A stretch of DNA of 64,000 bases from Ambrosia x helenae (lineage: Eukaryota > Streptophyta > Magnoliopsida > Asterales > Asteraceae). Positions 31,980 to 43,198 of this stretch are shown here, piece by piece. The notes beneath the pieces are model-generated. The model was not told the DNA's origin, searched no databases, and worked only from the letters and a program-made list of their open reading frames with translations. Every line of letters starts with the position of its first letter. The stretch's first letter is position 1. Where the stretch lies: the NCBI GenBank assembly GCA_030844895.1, contig CM061233.1, positions 90,977,563 to 91,041,562 of the forward strand. Reading direction: 5' to 3'. The translations under genes and the position numbers were made by a program.

Positions 31980-34900
31980 TCCATTACTGATGTGCAGGGA
32001 GCTTCTGCTTGCTTAGATAGCCTTTGGTATGTAGATAGTGGAGGCTCCAGGCACATGACAGGATGTAGAGCCCTTCTTCTGGACTTCTTAGCTCATGGAG
32101 GGGGTGATATATCCTTTGGTAATGATTCAAATGGTAAGGTGTTGGGTTTAGGGACTGTTCAGGCTGGGAAACTCAAGTTTGAAAATGTCAATCTTATTGA
32201 TAATCTTAAATTTAATCTTCTTAGTGTATCACAAATGAGTGACAAAGGTTATGGCTCATTCTTCACTAAGAAAACTTGTAAGATTATTGGGCCAGAAGTG
32301 GTGAAGAAGATTGATACCATCATTGCTGAGAGCAAAGCACAACTTGTTGCTCATAGGAGTGGCAATGTGTATGTAGTTGATATGTTGAAGGACAGTCCTA
32401 TGGCAAATGTCTGTCTGTTTTCTGCTGCCTCCACTAAAGAGACAGAATTGTGGCATAGGAGACTGGGTCACACCAACCTTCAAACTATCAACTCACTCTC
32501 CAAACAAAGCCTTGTCATAGGCCTTCCATCAAAAGAATTTAAATGTGATGAGCATTGTGTTTCCTGCTTAAAAGGGAAACAACATAAAAGCTCTTACAAA
32601 TCCATTGATGAGTCCAAAACAAGTCAATGTCTACAATTGCTGCACATGGACTTGTTTGGCCCAATTAAAATCATGAGTCTAAGAAGAAAAAGATTTTGTC
32701 TTGTCATAGTTGATGATTTTTCTAGGTTTACATGGACTTACTTTTTACACTCTAAGGATGAGACTGCAGGTATCTTGAAGGACTTTGTCACCAAAGTTGA
32801 AAAACAATATGACTTGCCAGTAAAAGTCTTTAGAAGTGATAATGGAACAGAGTTTAAAAATAAGGAGTTGGATGACTTCTGTGTGTCAAAAGGAATTGTG
32901 AGGCAGTACAGCATTCCAAGAACACCAGAACAAAATGGGGTGGTTGAGAGGAAAAATAGAACTCTCATTGAAGCTACAAGAACCATGCTAGCAGATTCTG
33001 GTTTGCCACTGTCCTTCTGAGCAGAAGCTGTAAACACTGCCTGCTATGTTCAAAACAGAGTTTTAATCAACCCAAGACATCAAAAAGACTGCTTATGAAA
33101 TTTTGTTCAAAATCAAACCACTAATCTCATTTTTCAAAATCTTTGGCTGCCCATGTTTCATTTTAAATCTTAAAGATTCCATCTCAAAATTTGCAGCCAA
33201 AGTAGATTGTGGATATTTTCTGGGATATTCTTCTACTGCCAAGGCCTACAAAGTGTTTAACACAAGGACCAGGACAATAGAAGAAACTCTGAATGTAAAG
33301 TTCAATGAACTTTCATCCTTAAAAATCCCAACAAATCCTGCTGAGTTGTTTGATTTAGATAAATTCAAATTTGAAGATATTACCGTCAAAACTAACAGTG
33401 AAGGTATTCCACAATCTCAACACCAAGACTACAGAACAAATGTTATGATTCCAAGTCACTATACAGTCTATTCAGTATCAGGGGAAGCAGCTGTTCAAAA
33501 CACCTGTCAAAACTCTGCCACAGCTGAGTCAGCCACTGTTGGCCAGTCTTACCCTCAAACCACTGCTTCACCAATTTCATCCACTGCTCAATCATCTGTT
33601 GACAAAAGTCAAACCTCTGTTGACAAAAGTCAGTCCAGTTTCATACCACTTGGACCCATTCCCCCACCTCCATTTCAAACATCTGTTGGCACTACAGAAG
33701 TGCAAATAGATGTTACATCAACAGAGTCACCAAACCTCTGTCCTTCACCTCAAAATGCCATCATACCATATCAGAGAGATATAATCTACCTAAGAGCTCA
33801 TCCACCAGATCAAATCATAGGCAACATCAGAGAGGGTGTGCTCACAAGAAGCCAATCCTCAAATATTTGTCTTTTTGCAGGCTTTCTATCTCTCACACAA
33901 CCTGTCAAGTACAAAGAGGCACTAAAAGACAATAGTTAGGTAGAAGCCATGCAGGAAGAGCTCCTTCAGTTTAAAAGACAACAAGTATGGGAACTTGTAC
34001 CACTGCCAAAGGATGTTTGTCCAATTGGCACTAAGTGGGTCTTCAAAAACAAAACTGATGAAAGGGGTATAGTTGTCAAGAATAAAGTCAGGCTTGTGGT
34101 TCAAGGCTTCAGACAAGAAGAGGGGATAGACTATGATGAAACCTTTGCTCCTGTAGCTAGGCTAGAAGCTATCAGACTCTTCCTAGCCTTTGCTGTCAAC
34201 CACAACATCAAGGTGTATCAGATGGACATCAAATGTGCATTCCTATATGGCAAAATTCAGGAGGAAGTTTATGTATGTCAACCACCTGGTTTTGAAGACA
34301 CATTCCATCCTGATTATGTATACAAGCTCAACAAAGCTTTGTATGGATTAAAACAAGCACCAAGGGCCTGGTATGAAACTCTTTCCACTTTTCTCTTATC
34401 CATTGGTTTCCCAAGAGGTAAAATTGATAAAACCTTATTCTTAAAATGGAGAGGGAAAGACTTAATGATTGTTCAAATATATGTGGATGACATCATTTTT
34501 GGGTCCACATGTAACAAAATGTGTGAAGAGTTTAGGGAACTCATGACAGCAAAGTTTGAAATGAGTGCTATGGGTGAACTTCAGTGCTTCCTTGGTCTCC
34601 AAGTGAAGCAGCTGCAAAATGGCACATTCATTCATCAAAACAAATATGTGAAAAATTTGTTAACTAGGTTTGAGATGAATGACTGTAAGCCATGTAGTAC
34701 ACCCATGAGCACAGTCAAGCTACTCACTATTGATGACAAGGATGAACTAGTCGACCAGACACATTACAGATGCATGATTGGGTCTTTATTTTACTTAACT
34801 GCATCTAGGCCAGACATTATGTTTGCCACTTGTGTTTGTGCAAAGATCCCAGGCTTCACCTAGAAAGTCAAACCTTATTGCTGTGAAAAGGATATTCAGA

Positions 34901-35425
34901 TACCTAAAAGGTGCTCCCATACTTGGTATCTGGTATCCTGCTAATGGAAACATTGAGCTTTCAGGTTATTCAGATAGTGATTTTGCTGGCTGCCACACCA
35001 CAAGGAAGTCTACATCAGGAGGGTGCCAGTTTCTAGGGAATGCCTTAGTCTCATGGAAAAGCAAAACGCAAGCAGCTGTTTCAACTTCAACAGCAGAGGC
35101 TGAATACATTGCTGCTCCAAGTTGTACAGCCCAACTCATGTGGCTTCAAAATCAACTGTTGGATTTTGGGATAACTGCACTAAAGACTCCACTCATGTTG
35201 GACAGTCAAGCTGCTGAAAATATCATCAAAAATCCAGTTTCTCATTCAACCACAAAGCACATAGACATCAGACATCACTTTGTCAGAGATAGCTATGAAA
35301 AAGGTTTGATTTCTCTGCACCATGTTCCAACAGAGGATCAGTTGGCAGATGTGTTGACAAAAGCTTTAGACACGTCCACCTTTACAAATCTGATCTCTAG
35401 AATTGGTATGCTAAACATGGACTAA
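31980..35425 (+). pseudogene. Broken pol of element B: protease, integrase, RT, RNase H
   Basis: Follows gag in the same frame after a TGA. The protease site is VDSGGSRHMTG. Then WHRRLGHTNLQTI with CVSCLKGK, integrase core HMDLFGPI, DDFSRFTWTYFL, RSDNGTEFKN, TPEQNGVVERKN. Breaks: TGA at 33018, frameshift near 33085, TAG at 33937, frameshift near 34850. RT motifs are present (SAFLYG is CAFLYG here; IYVDDIIFGS about 34475-34510). RNase H ends with TEDQLADVLTKALD. It cannot make a full protein. Confidence 0.92.
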
Positions 35426-35961
35426 CAACAAAAATGTTTTAAATAAAAACATTAAAAAGTTTCAGAAAAATCAAAATTCATCCTTAAAAATAGCATTTTG
35501 GTTGAAAAATCTGTTAAGGATAAAACAACCACTGTTTCATCCATTCTATCCACTGTTAGTTGAAAAATCTGTTTCCAACATCTGATCAGATAAAACAACC
35601 ACTGTTTGGTTGAAAAATCTGTTTCAAACCTCTGATCAGATAAAACAACTGTTTCATTTTATATATCTATATATATATATAATAATAAAAAAACAAATGT
35701 TGTTAGCATCAGCACTTTGGTAAGACAACAGTTGTTTGCATCAGACCTTTGGCAACAGCTGTATGCCACCAGATGTTTGCCACGTCTGCTCTCAAAAGCA
35801 GAGTTTTGGCCACATCAACGGTTTCACCAGAGCCTATAAAACCCTGTTTTACCACAACAATTGTTACACTGTCTCATTGTATTCAAAATACTGAAACCGC
35901 CTTCTTCAACCACAAACCATCACTCTAATTCCTTTCATCCTCACACTCGAAATCCATTACA
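35426..35961 (+). other. Pol-ORF3 spacer of element B with tandem repeats
   Basis: Non-coding. Positions about 35500-35657 hold three imperfect tandem copies of a 60-70 bp unit made of GGTTGAAAAATCTGTTT, CTGATCAGATAAAACAAC and CACTGTTTC blocks. A short TA run lies at about 35663-35682. From 35697 to 35860 the words CAACAGTTG, CAGATGTTTG and CACGTCTGCTC recall the B LTR. Confidence 0.7.
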
Positions 35962-38900
35962 ATGGATCTTCAAGCCAAAGCCTCCCACAATTATCTTCCA
36001 TATCTGGTCAAAACAGATGAAAACGTCCCATTCCATACCACCATCGACATCATCCTCAATTCCAAATACCTGACAATCTTAACCGCTGATGCTCCCATCT
36101 ATCTCGATACCCTCCAAGAATTTTGGTTAAATGCCGAGTTTCTCCTACAAGACAAAAAGCCTACAACCATCATATCAAAAATTGGAGAGACAAATGTCGC
36201 CATTACCCCCCAACTAATATCCACAACCTTCTCACTGAATGACCTGTCAGGTAACGACTCTTTTCCTAAGGCTGATCTTCACACAGAGTTTCAGGAAAGA
36301 GGTTATGATGCACAAATGACTGGGTCAACTCTTTTCAAAAAGTTTTTCCCACCAGTCATGAAATTTTTCTTTCATACCCTTCTCCTCTGTGTCTCTGCTA
36401 AGTCCACTTCCTTCAATGAAATCCCATTGAGGATTCAGTACTTGGGATATGCTATGTTGTCAGAATCTGACTTCAATCTATCCATGGGCTTGTTTTTGGA
36501 CTTAGTATCAAATGTGAAGGCCATAAAGTCTAGGTCTAATAATGCTTTTCTGATTTACCCAAGAATTTTAAGTGTAATCCTTCAAAAGGTTTTACCTGAA
36601 AAAGATTTTAAAAGGCAAATCTTTTCAAACGAAGAGTCTAACTGATGAAACTTTCACAAGAATGTTGGGTTCAACCATCCAAGAAAAAGTGTCAAAAGTG
36701 TCAAAAGTTTCTAAAACACAAACAAAGAGGACTAAGACAACAACTGGTGTCCAAACCTCTGTTGTTGAGCCCACTGCTCCTGGTGATCATGGCACTACAT
36801 CCAGTGCTGTGAAACCCACCCCAGCCACCTCCAAAAGAAAACGTCCATCTACAAAACCCACCACAAAAAACCAAAAAGGGGCCTCTGGATGATGAGATGC
36901 AAGAGGAAAACCCTGTTGCAACACAAAAGCAACAAGAAACCACTGTTGTTACTTCCTCACAACAGATGGATATATCTCAACCTGAGCAAACTCCTCATGA
37001 ATCCTCACAAAAGGATCATGTTGTAAGCCAAAGGGAACCACATCATGAAACATATGAGTCACTTGACCATATGATCATCAGCCCTTCTCCCAGGGCTACT
37101 TCTCTTTTCACTCCTCAACCCTTAGCATCACATGTCCTTCCAATAATGCAACCACTGTTTGAGGCTATTGATAAAACTCAGGATAATCCCAGTTCTTCTC
37201 CTTCACCCATTAATGAGAGTATACTTCAACAAGTGACTGGGACTGAGGAAAATCAATCAGCTATCCCACAAACAGAGGAGGTTACACCCCTGGAGTTGAA
37301 TGAAACTCTAGGTGAGTTTTCAAGTGAAGCAGCCACTACTGATGTAGAGACCATTGTCTCACAACAGGATAGTGGTTACATAGCTAAGACTTCCTTAAAG
37401 TCAACAACTTATGAGGCCACTATAGTGTCCCCAAAATCAGTTGGAAGTCCCTAGAACCAAGACAAAGGGGCATCTGGTTCTCATCCTTTGGACTCACCTC
37501 CTAGGACTGAACCAGTTACAACTACCACTGGTAGCAATCCAGATGATCCTATTAATTTAGGTGATGGGTTAAAATACCAAGAATTGACGGCTAGAGTACA
37601 ATCCATTGAAACCTCTGTTGCTGACATCAAATCAGATGTTAAGACAATTTTGGGATCCTTGGCTGCTCTTACCAAATGTCGACCATCAAAGGAAGAGATT
37701 GCTAGTGAGCTATGGAAATCAGTTTCCCCCATCATCATAGCTCATAGGAAACTAGCTGATCAGACACATGAAACCTGCATGGCTCAAATCAGAACTATGG
37801 TAGATGCTAGGTACACAGATACCCAAGTAGACATTAAAGCCATTAAAGACCACTTGCTGAAAACCACTGGCTCTGCCCCTACAACCATCAGAAGAGATGA
37901 AGATGATGATGAGTTCACAGCAGATGATGCCAAAAAGGGGGAGAGTGGCAGAGATAGACTACCCAAGCTAAATCCATTTGGAACCAAACCAGGGTCTGAA
38001 CCAGCACCACCACAACAACCAAATCCCAATGATCAATCCACTGCTGATACTGAAGCAGTCAATGCAGGCAAAGCAAAAGAAGTAGATCAAACTGCTAATG
38101 TCAAGGTTGAAAAGGCTGCTGAAGAGAAGCAAAAGAAGCTTGATACCTTGGAATGCAAAGTAGAAGCTCTTGTACAATAGAAGATAGAGCAACAGCAAGA
38201 AGTTGAGGATGTGGGTACCTCTAAAAGGAAGAAGATGCCTGCCAAACATGTCAGACAACTACCATCCAAACATGCTGTCAAAACTACTGCTGCTAAAACC
38301 ACTGCCACCAAAACCACTGATACCACCAAACCAACTCAACCTACCACCACCACAACCACCAATACACCACCCAAATCCCAAACATCTGCTGGTCCTACAA
38401 AAGTGCCAACAGATGTTAACACAACCACTGCTGCAACACCACCATCACCAAGAATCTTGTACATAAGGAAGAGAAAATCAACCTTTGTGGTACAAGATGA
38501 AAACATACAAACATCACTACCTCCTACTTCAACCACCCAGCCTACACCTATATCAGCCATCCCACTTTCATCATATTCACCACACACTTCACAATTCACA
38601 TCTCACAGACCACCACCATCCATCACACCATTGGTAGTTCAGTATCCTCTTGAACTTGATCTACTCAAGGGGGAAATGCACCATCTGAAAGATCTTTCCC
38701 ATCTCTTCCAAATTTTCATGTTCCCCTAAACTTAGACAAATATCTAAAATACAAGACTGAACAGTCAGATGCAATCATCAAAGAGAAATGTAAAGGGAAA
38801 GATGACAGGACTGTTCAGGGCATCCATTCAGCAGAGCTTAGCAAACTAAGAAGGATTGAAGATTTTGCTAAGACCCTGAGCAACTCCATGTCCACCATGC

Positions 38901-41708
38901 CTCTCAGCAGTGATCTGGAAAGGGTGGTTAGGGAATCTCTTCTTGACCAAATCTTGTCAACCATGCCCTACAAAGCAAATAAGAAACAGTTTGCAGGATG
39001 GACCACTCATGCTCTTAGAGAAGAACTAATGAGAATAGAAGACATGGCCAAGAATCCCCCAACAAAGTCTCTGCCCCTAACTTTAGGAAATGCAGAGATC
39101 CAGCCAGAGCTTTGAAGTTCAAAAGAATGAGAGAAGAGATTGTGGCTGCAAAGTATGGGGAGATGAGGTCTGTTGCAAGATGGTCAGAACTAAGGCCGGT
39201 TGAGACTTACAAGAAGTTGGAAGAAAATAGAAAGAAAGACCCTACACTTCCCAGAAAACCTGATCACTCTGATGCACCAATGATGAAGAGACCTCAATAG
39301 GCCTTTACAGTAGACAACTTACTTGACACTTCTGACCTATTTGTTGCTGCCAGAAGACAGTTCAACAAACAGAAGGAAATGTCTGAAGAAGACCAGAAGA
39401 AGTTTGCTGAAACTTATGTAAAAGAGGGCCTCTTCAATCAAGTACACTACTTCTATGATCCCACCACTGAAGAACTCAGAAAACTCATTGGGAGACCTCC
39501 ATCACCAAACTCATCTACAATAAACTTGCTACCCAACAGATCCTCTGATTCAAAAATTCTAAAATGGAAAGTCAACAAAGATGTAACAACCCGACCCGGA
39601 GGGGCCTGGACGTTACGACAGTTTGGTAACAGACTTGCACAACGGAAGCAACGATAATTAATATTTATTTGTTTTTACAATTTCTAATCCAAAAATGTAA
39701 TTACACAACTTAAATAAATAGACTAATAATTATGCAGGGACGAGATGCAGCGGTGGTCGAAGCAGTTGAGGAGTGTAATCCACTAGTCGATCCGATCTCT
39801 ATCCGTACATATCTCTAGATGCTCTAAACCGCAACGCTTAAAGCTCGAACCTTCTAACATGATAATCTCTAATCCACACAAGCAATCATATACCTCTTCT
39901 TCTCGATCATCCAAACGCAGTACCTAAACACATGCTTAAAAGAGTTTGGGTCAGCAATTACGCTGGTGAGTCCGTGTAAGTAAATAAGTGGATCCAAAAT
40001 AGTTTTATCAGTTCATAAACAAGTTTACAAGTTCATACAGTTCAATACACGTGATGTACAAGCGACCCCTCAACCCTAACACTAGATCTATCTACTGCCA
40101 TTATAGATCTACAAGGCATAATATATGCCGCAACGGTCTGCAGGCCTCAGTGGAGGGTTTCCCGGGCCCAACATCCCGAGTCCACTGTGCGTGGGGGATT
40201 CCCCAAGTAGTACTACCCATATATTAAGCGGCTCACCTATGAGTTAATGAGTGTCAGTATTATCCGGCAGCTAGTATCTTGTCACATCACAAAAGTTTAG
40301 ACACACAAGCATATGTTCACCCCAAAACAGTTAAAACAGAAAAAGGGGAATGGCACACAGAACTCACCTTATTAGCGTTTCACAACACGTCTCTCTGTCA
40401 CATATTATTCCAAGTCAAGATCCTATTCAAGTTCATATACATTAGTGTGTGTAACCAATATCGCGGTTACACGTGTGGGTACTAGGACCATTGGTTTTTC
40501 ATGTTATCCAGTTCTAGTCCTTGGCTACTTTATATCTTTCGTATATCAAACTATAATCTTGTTATTGTCCATCTAACATTCTCCTATACCACTATTCTAT
40601 GTCTTACACTTCATATGTACAACTTGAGTCTCTATGTCTTACTATGTTATTGTTATAGCTTATTCGAGTTCCAATTCATATATACATATTACATATGTTT
40701 TCACACTTGTCCGAGTCATATTATCCGAACTATCAATTATTATCTTTATTCACCAAATTCTCCAAGACCTTCACTTATATTTATACTTTTAGTCACTATT
40801 CGAGTAGTTTGTCTAATGTCCGTATCTTCATTATCATTATTCAAATATGATTTGTCTTGTTAGTTTATAAAGTACATATATTTGTATTGGCTTTTATATA
40901 GCCCAACAAAGTCGAGTCATATCCAATTGTTTTTCAAAGTCCCAATATGTCAATTGCCGCCTAAACATCCTATATATTATCCAAGGTCCCATTAGTCATT
41001 CTATGTTCACATATGTGTTCTAGATGGTCGAGTTGGTTTGGTAATAATCGTGTCCCACACATGTTAGCCGTATTAGACATGACCATAATCTAACTAACTC
41101 TCGTTGATGATGTACCTCTGAACACGCCTCTGATTGACGATTGTTGACTGGTCAGTTGACCAGGTTTGACTCCCGTTGACTGTTTGACTGCTGGTTGACC
41201 TTCATTGACCGGGTCAACTAGGTTGACTAGGGTCTTGGTCCTCCATCTTCTTCTAACACCTAAACCCACATATCATCACCATCATCATTCAACATAATAT
41301 TGTCAAAAGAGATAGGGTCCCAGGTTTACCTTGGTTGGTGCAGATCTAAAATGAACCCCAATGCATCCTCATCGTGCCTTCGGTCCGACTCCTCAGTTCC
41401 ACCGTCGGCTGACACCAACACCCAAACCCTAGACCCCTGTTTTCTGCTAATCGACCACCATAACCCAACATCAATCTCCTACCTTACTCCCTGATGGGTT
41501 ACCATCATCATCCGCCCCTATAACCCATCGGTCACCACCACAAGAATTATTAAATAACTACCACCACACATACCTGACCAGATCGGAACCCTAATCAAAC
41601 TGCCGCCGCCGCTGTCACCTTAAAGAAACCCCTGCACCTCCTGGAATCTCAACACCGGCCGGTCTCTCTCTGCTTCTTCTTTCTCCGTCGCTTTCTCTCT
41701 CTAACTAT

Positions 41709-41710
<2 letters not shown>

Positions 41711-41739
<29 letters not shown>
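41711..41739. repeat. (CT)n microsatellite
   Basis: About 29 bp of TC dinucleotides inside E, in a wider pyrimidine-rich stretch (41660-41770). Confidence 0.95.
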
Positions 41740-41741
<2 letters not shown>

Positions 41742-41948
41742 TCGTTTTTCTCTCCTCCGTCTCTCTCTATAATATGGGGGTGGGTGGTTGTTTGAGGGGA
41801 AACGCCGCCGGAGACCATGGCCGGAGCTCCGCCTATGGCGGTGGCAGGAGCCGGATGGCTCCTCTCTCCTTTTCTCTCTCATCGAATGTGTGTGTGAGTG
41901 TGTTTTGTTACCAGACAAAATGAAAAGGGATGCGTTGGTGGGTTGGGT

Positions 41949-41992
41949 GTATATATACTAGTGGGTTTTGATGGTTTTTACAAAACCATCAA
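41949..41992 (-). promoter_or_regulatory. Putative promoter of E: TATA box with perfect hairpin upstream
   Basis: A TATATATA run (about 41950-41957) is followed at 41968-41992 by an inverted repeat with 11-bp perfect arms (TTGATGGTTTT / AAAACCATCAA) and a 3-nt loop. The layout is like C and D, with a different palindrome sequence. Confidence 0.5.
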
Positions 41993-42491
41993 TTGGTTTT
42001 ATTGGTGTGGTGGAAGCATTTGGGGAGGACATGTGTCCTCCCTTGATGAGTAATCAAACTTGGTTGGGTTCGGGTCTGGGTTCGTATCACGTGTTGGTCC
42101 GATCTCACAACGTTTTATAATAATATTCTCCTCGTTAAAATAACTAAGTAACTCATCGGTTCAGCTTCGTATTTTACTATACATAATTAATAGTTCATTC
42201 GTTATAATACTTTTAGACATGAAAAATTTTGGGCCCTAGGTCAGGGGTGTAACATTGACAACCATGAATTGGCTCTGCTCAGATCAGATGGAGAAGCTCA
42301 AAAGTTAAATATGGATGATGCACATGGCCTGTGTGCAGATGATCTCCAAACCTTGCTGAACTTAGAGCTTGAAAGGGATGCAGAAGACTTTTTCTCTTCA
42401 AGTTTTGAACTACAGTTTAAAGGGCAGATAAGAGAAAGTCTGATGAGAAATAAAGATCAAAATAAAGCTTAGTTTTAGCATCATCTGTTCT

Positions 42492-42500
42492 AGGGGGAGA
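42492..42500 (+). other. Polypurine tract of element B
   Basis: AGGGGGAGA just before the 3' LTR of B. Confidence 0.88.
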
Positions 42501-42501
42501 T

Positions 42502-43198
42502 TGTTGGGTCTATTGACCTGGAGAAGAACAGATGATTGGAAAGCCAAAACATACTACTCAATTGATCCTTAGCAATAACAGCATTTACAAGTTACTTCTC
42601 CCAAAAGACTGTTGACCCTAACATCTGTTGTACCCTAACAACTGCTGTGACTCTGATGGATAACAACTGCTAGAGAACAACAGCTGACCAAAGATCTGAT
42701 GAAGAACAACTGCTGATCAAAGTACTGAAGACTAAAGGTCTGTTGGAGCCAACAACACTTAGGCTCCAACAGATGATTCAAGACCATCAGAGTTTTCCTA
42801 TCAGTTATTTACCTTTCAGAGTTTTCTTATGTAACAGTAGTTTGTAATCAACAGATGTTTTATGTTTGTTATTCTGTTAGAGGTCACTGTCTTAGGTGAC
42901 GTCAGCCTAGATCATCAGAGGTTTAGATTTGTCTATAAATAGAACAGTACTTGTACTGTTCTATTTGTCCCTCACAACATTCTCTTTGACAAACAATCAC
43001 TGAGTGATCAGGCTGAGGGGGAGTACTTGTACAATTGATTGTAATCATTTGAGTTTATGAAAGCATTCGAATGAAAAACATTTATTCTCTTGTTTTGATT
43101 AATAGTTTATCATTCTGTTGCACTTTCCATTTATAATTCATTTCATTCATTGTTCTTATTACTTAAACAATCAAAACAATCAACCTCAGATCCTAACA
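42502..43198 (+). repeat. 3' LTR of element B
   Basis: 697 bp, about 97 percent identical to the 5' LTR. The TGACGTCA palindrome (42897-42904) and TATA box (42934-42941) are conserved. It is followed by atgtc, after which gag of A resumes. Confidence 0.93.

Larger units (their letters stand above)
39582..42254 (-). mobile_element. E: probable solo LTR of a Ty3/gypsy (chromovirus-like) element in ORF3 of B
   Basis: 2,673 bp beginning TGTAACAACCCGACCCGG and ending GGGGTGTAACA, ends like those of long plant Tekay/Del-type LTRs. It has no coding region, primer site or polypurine tract. The flanks (aaaga left, ttgac right) do not form a clean target duplication. ORF3 of B is interrupted exactly at these edges. 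Minus orientation is suggested by the TATA box and hairpin at 41949-41992. Confidence 0.65.
35962..42472 (+). pseudogene. Broken ORF3 of element B, split by E (35962-39581 and 42255-42472)
   Basis: Starts at ATG 35962 (MDLQAKASHNYLPYL). About 228 codons are open, with PIYLDTLQEFW, ISKIGETNVAI and FLIYPRILSVIL aligning to the N-terminal block of ORF3 in C, so this is the same gene family. Breaks follow near 36645, 36893, 37454, 38180, 38730, 39115 and 39300. The rest encodes Thr/Pro/Ser-rich linkers, a Lys/Glu-rich helix (38090-38180) and a charged C-terminal region. It is then cut by E and ends at 42472, about 20 bp before the polypurine tract. Original length near 1,250 residues. Function unknown. 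Confidence 0.8.
12948..43198 (+). mobile_element. Element B: decayed Sirevirus-type Ty1/copia element carrying C and E
   Basis: The LTRs are 706 bp (12948-13653) and 697 bp (42502-43198), beginning TGTTGGGTCT and ending CCTAACA, with about 20 substitutions between them (near 3 percent). The flanks ttgtc and atgtc match at 4 of 5 bases. Order on the plus strand: primer site, gag, protease-integrase-RT-RNase H, then a long ORF3. Without C (15.1 kb) and E (2.7 kb) it is about 12.4 kb, long for copia and usual for Sireviruses. Every coding region has stops or frameshifts. Confidence 0.92.

Noticed and set aside
41649..41918. Minus-strand 89-codon Arg/Glu-rich frame in E.
   Set aside because: It is the translation of the CT-rich microsatellite region.
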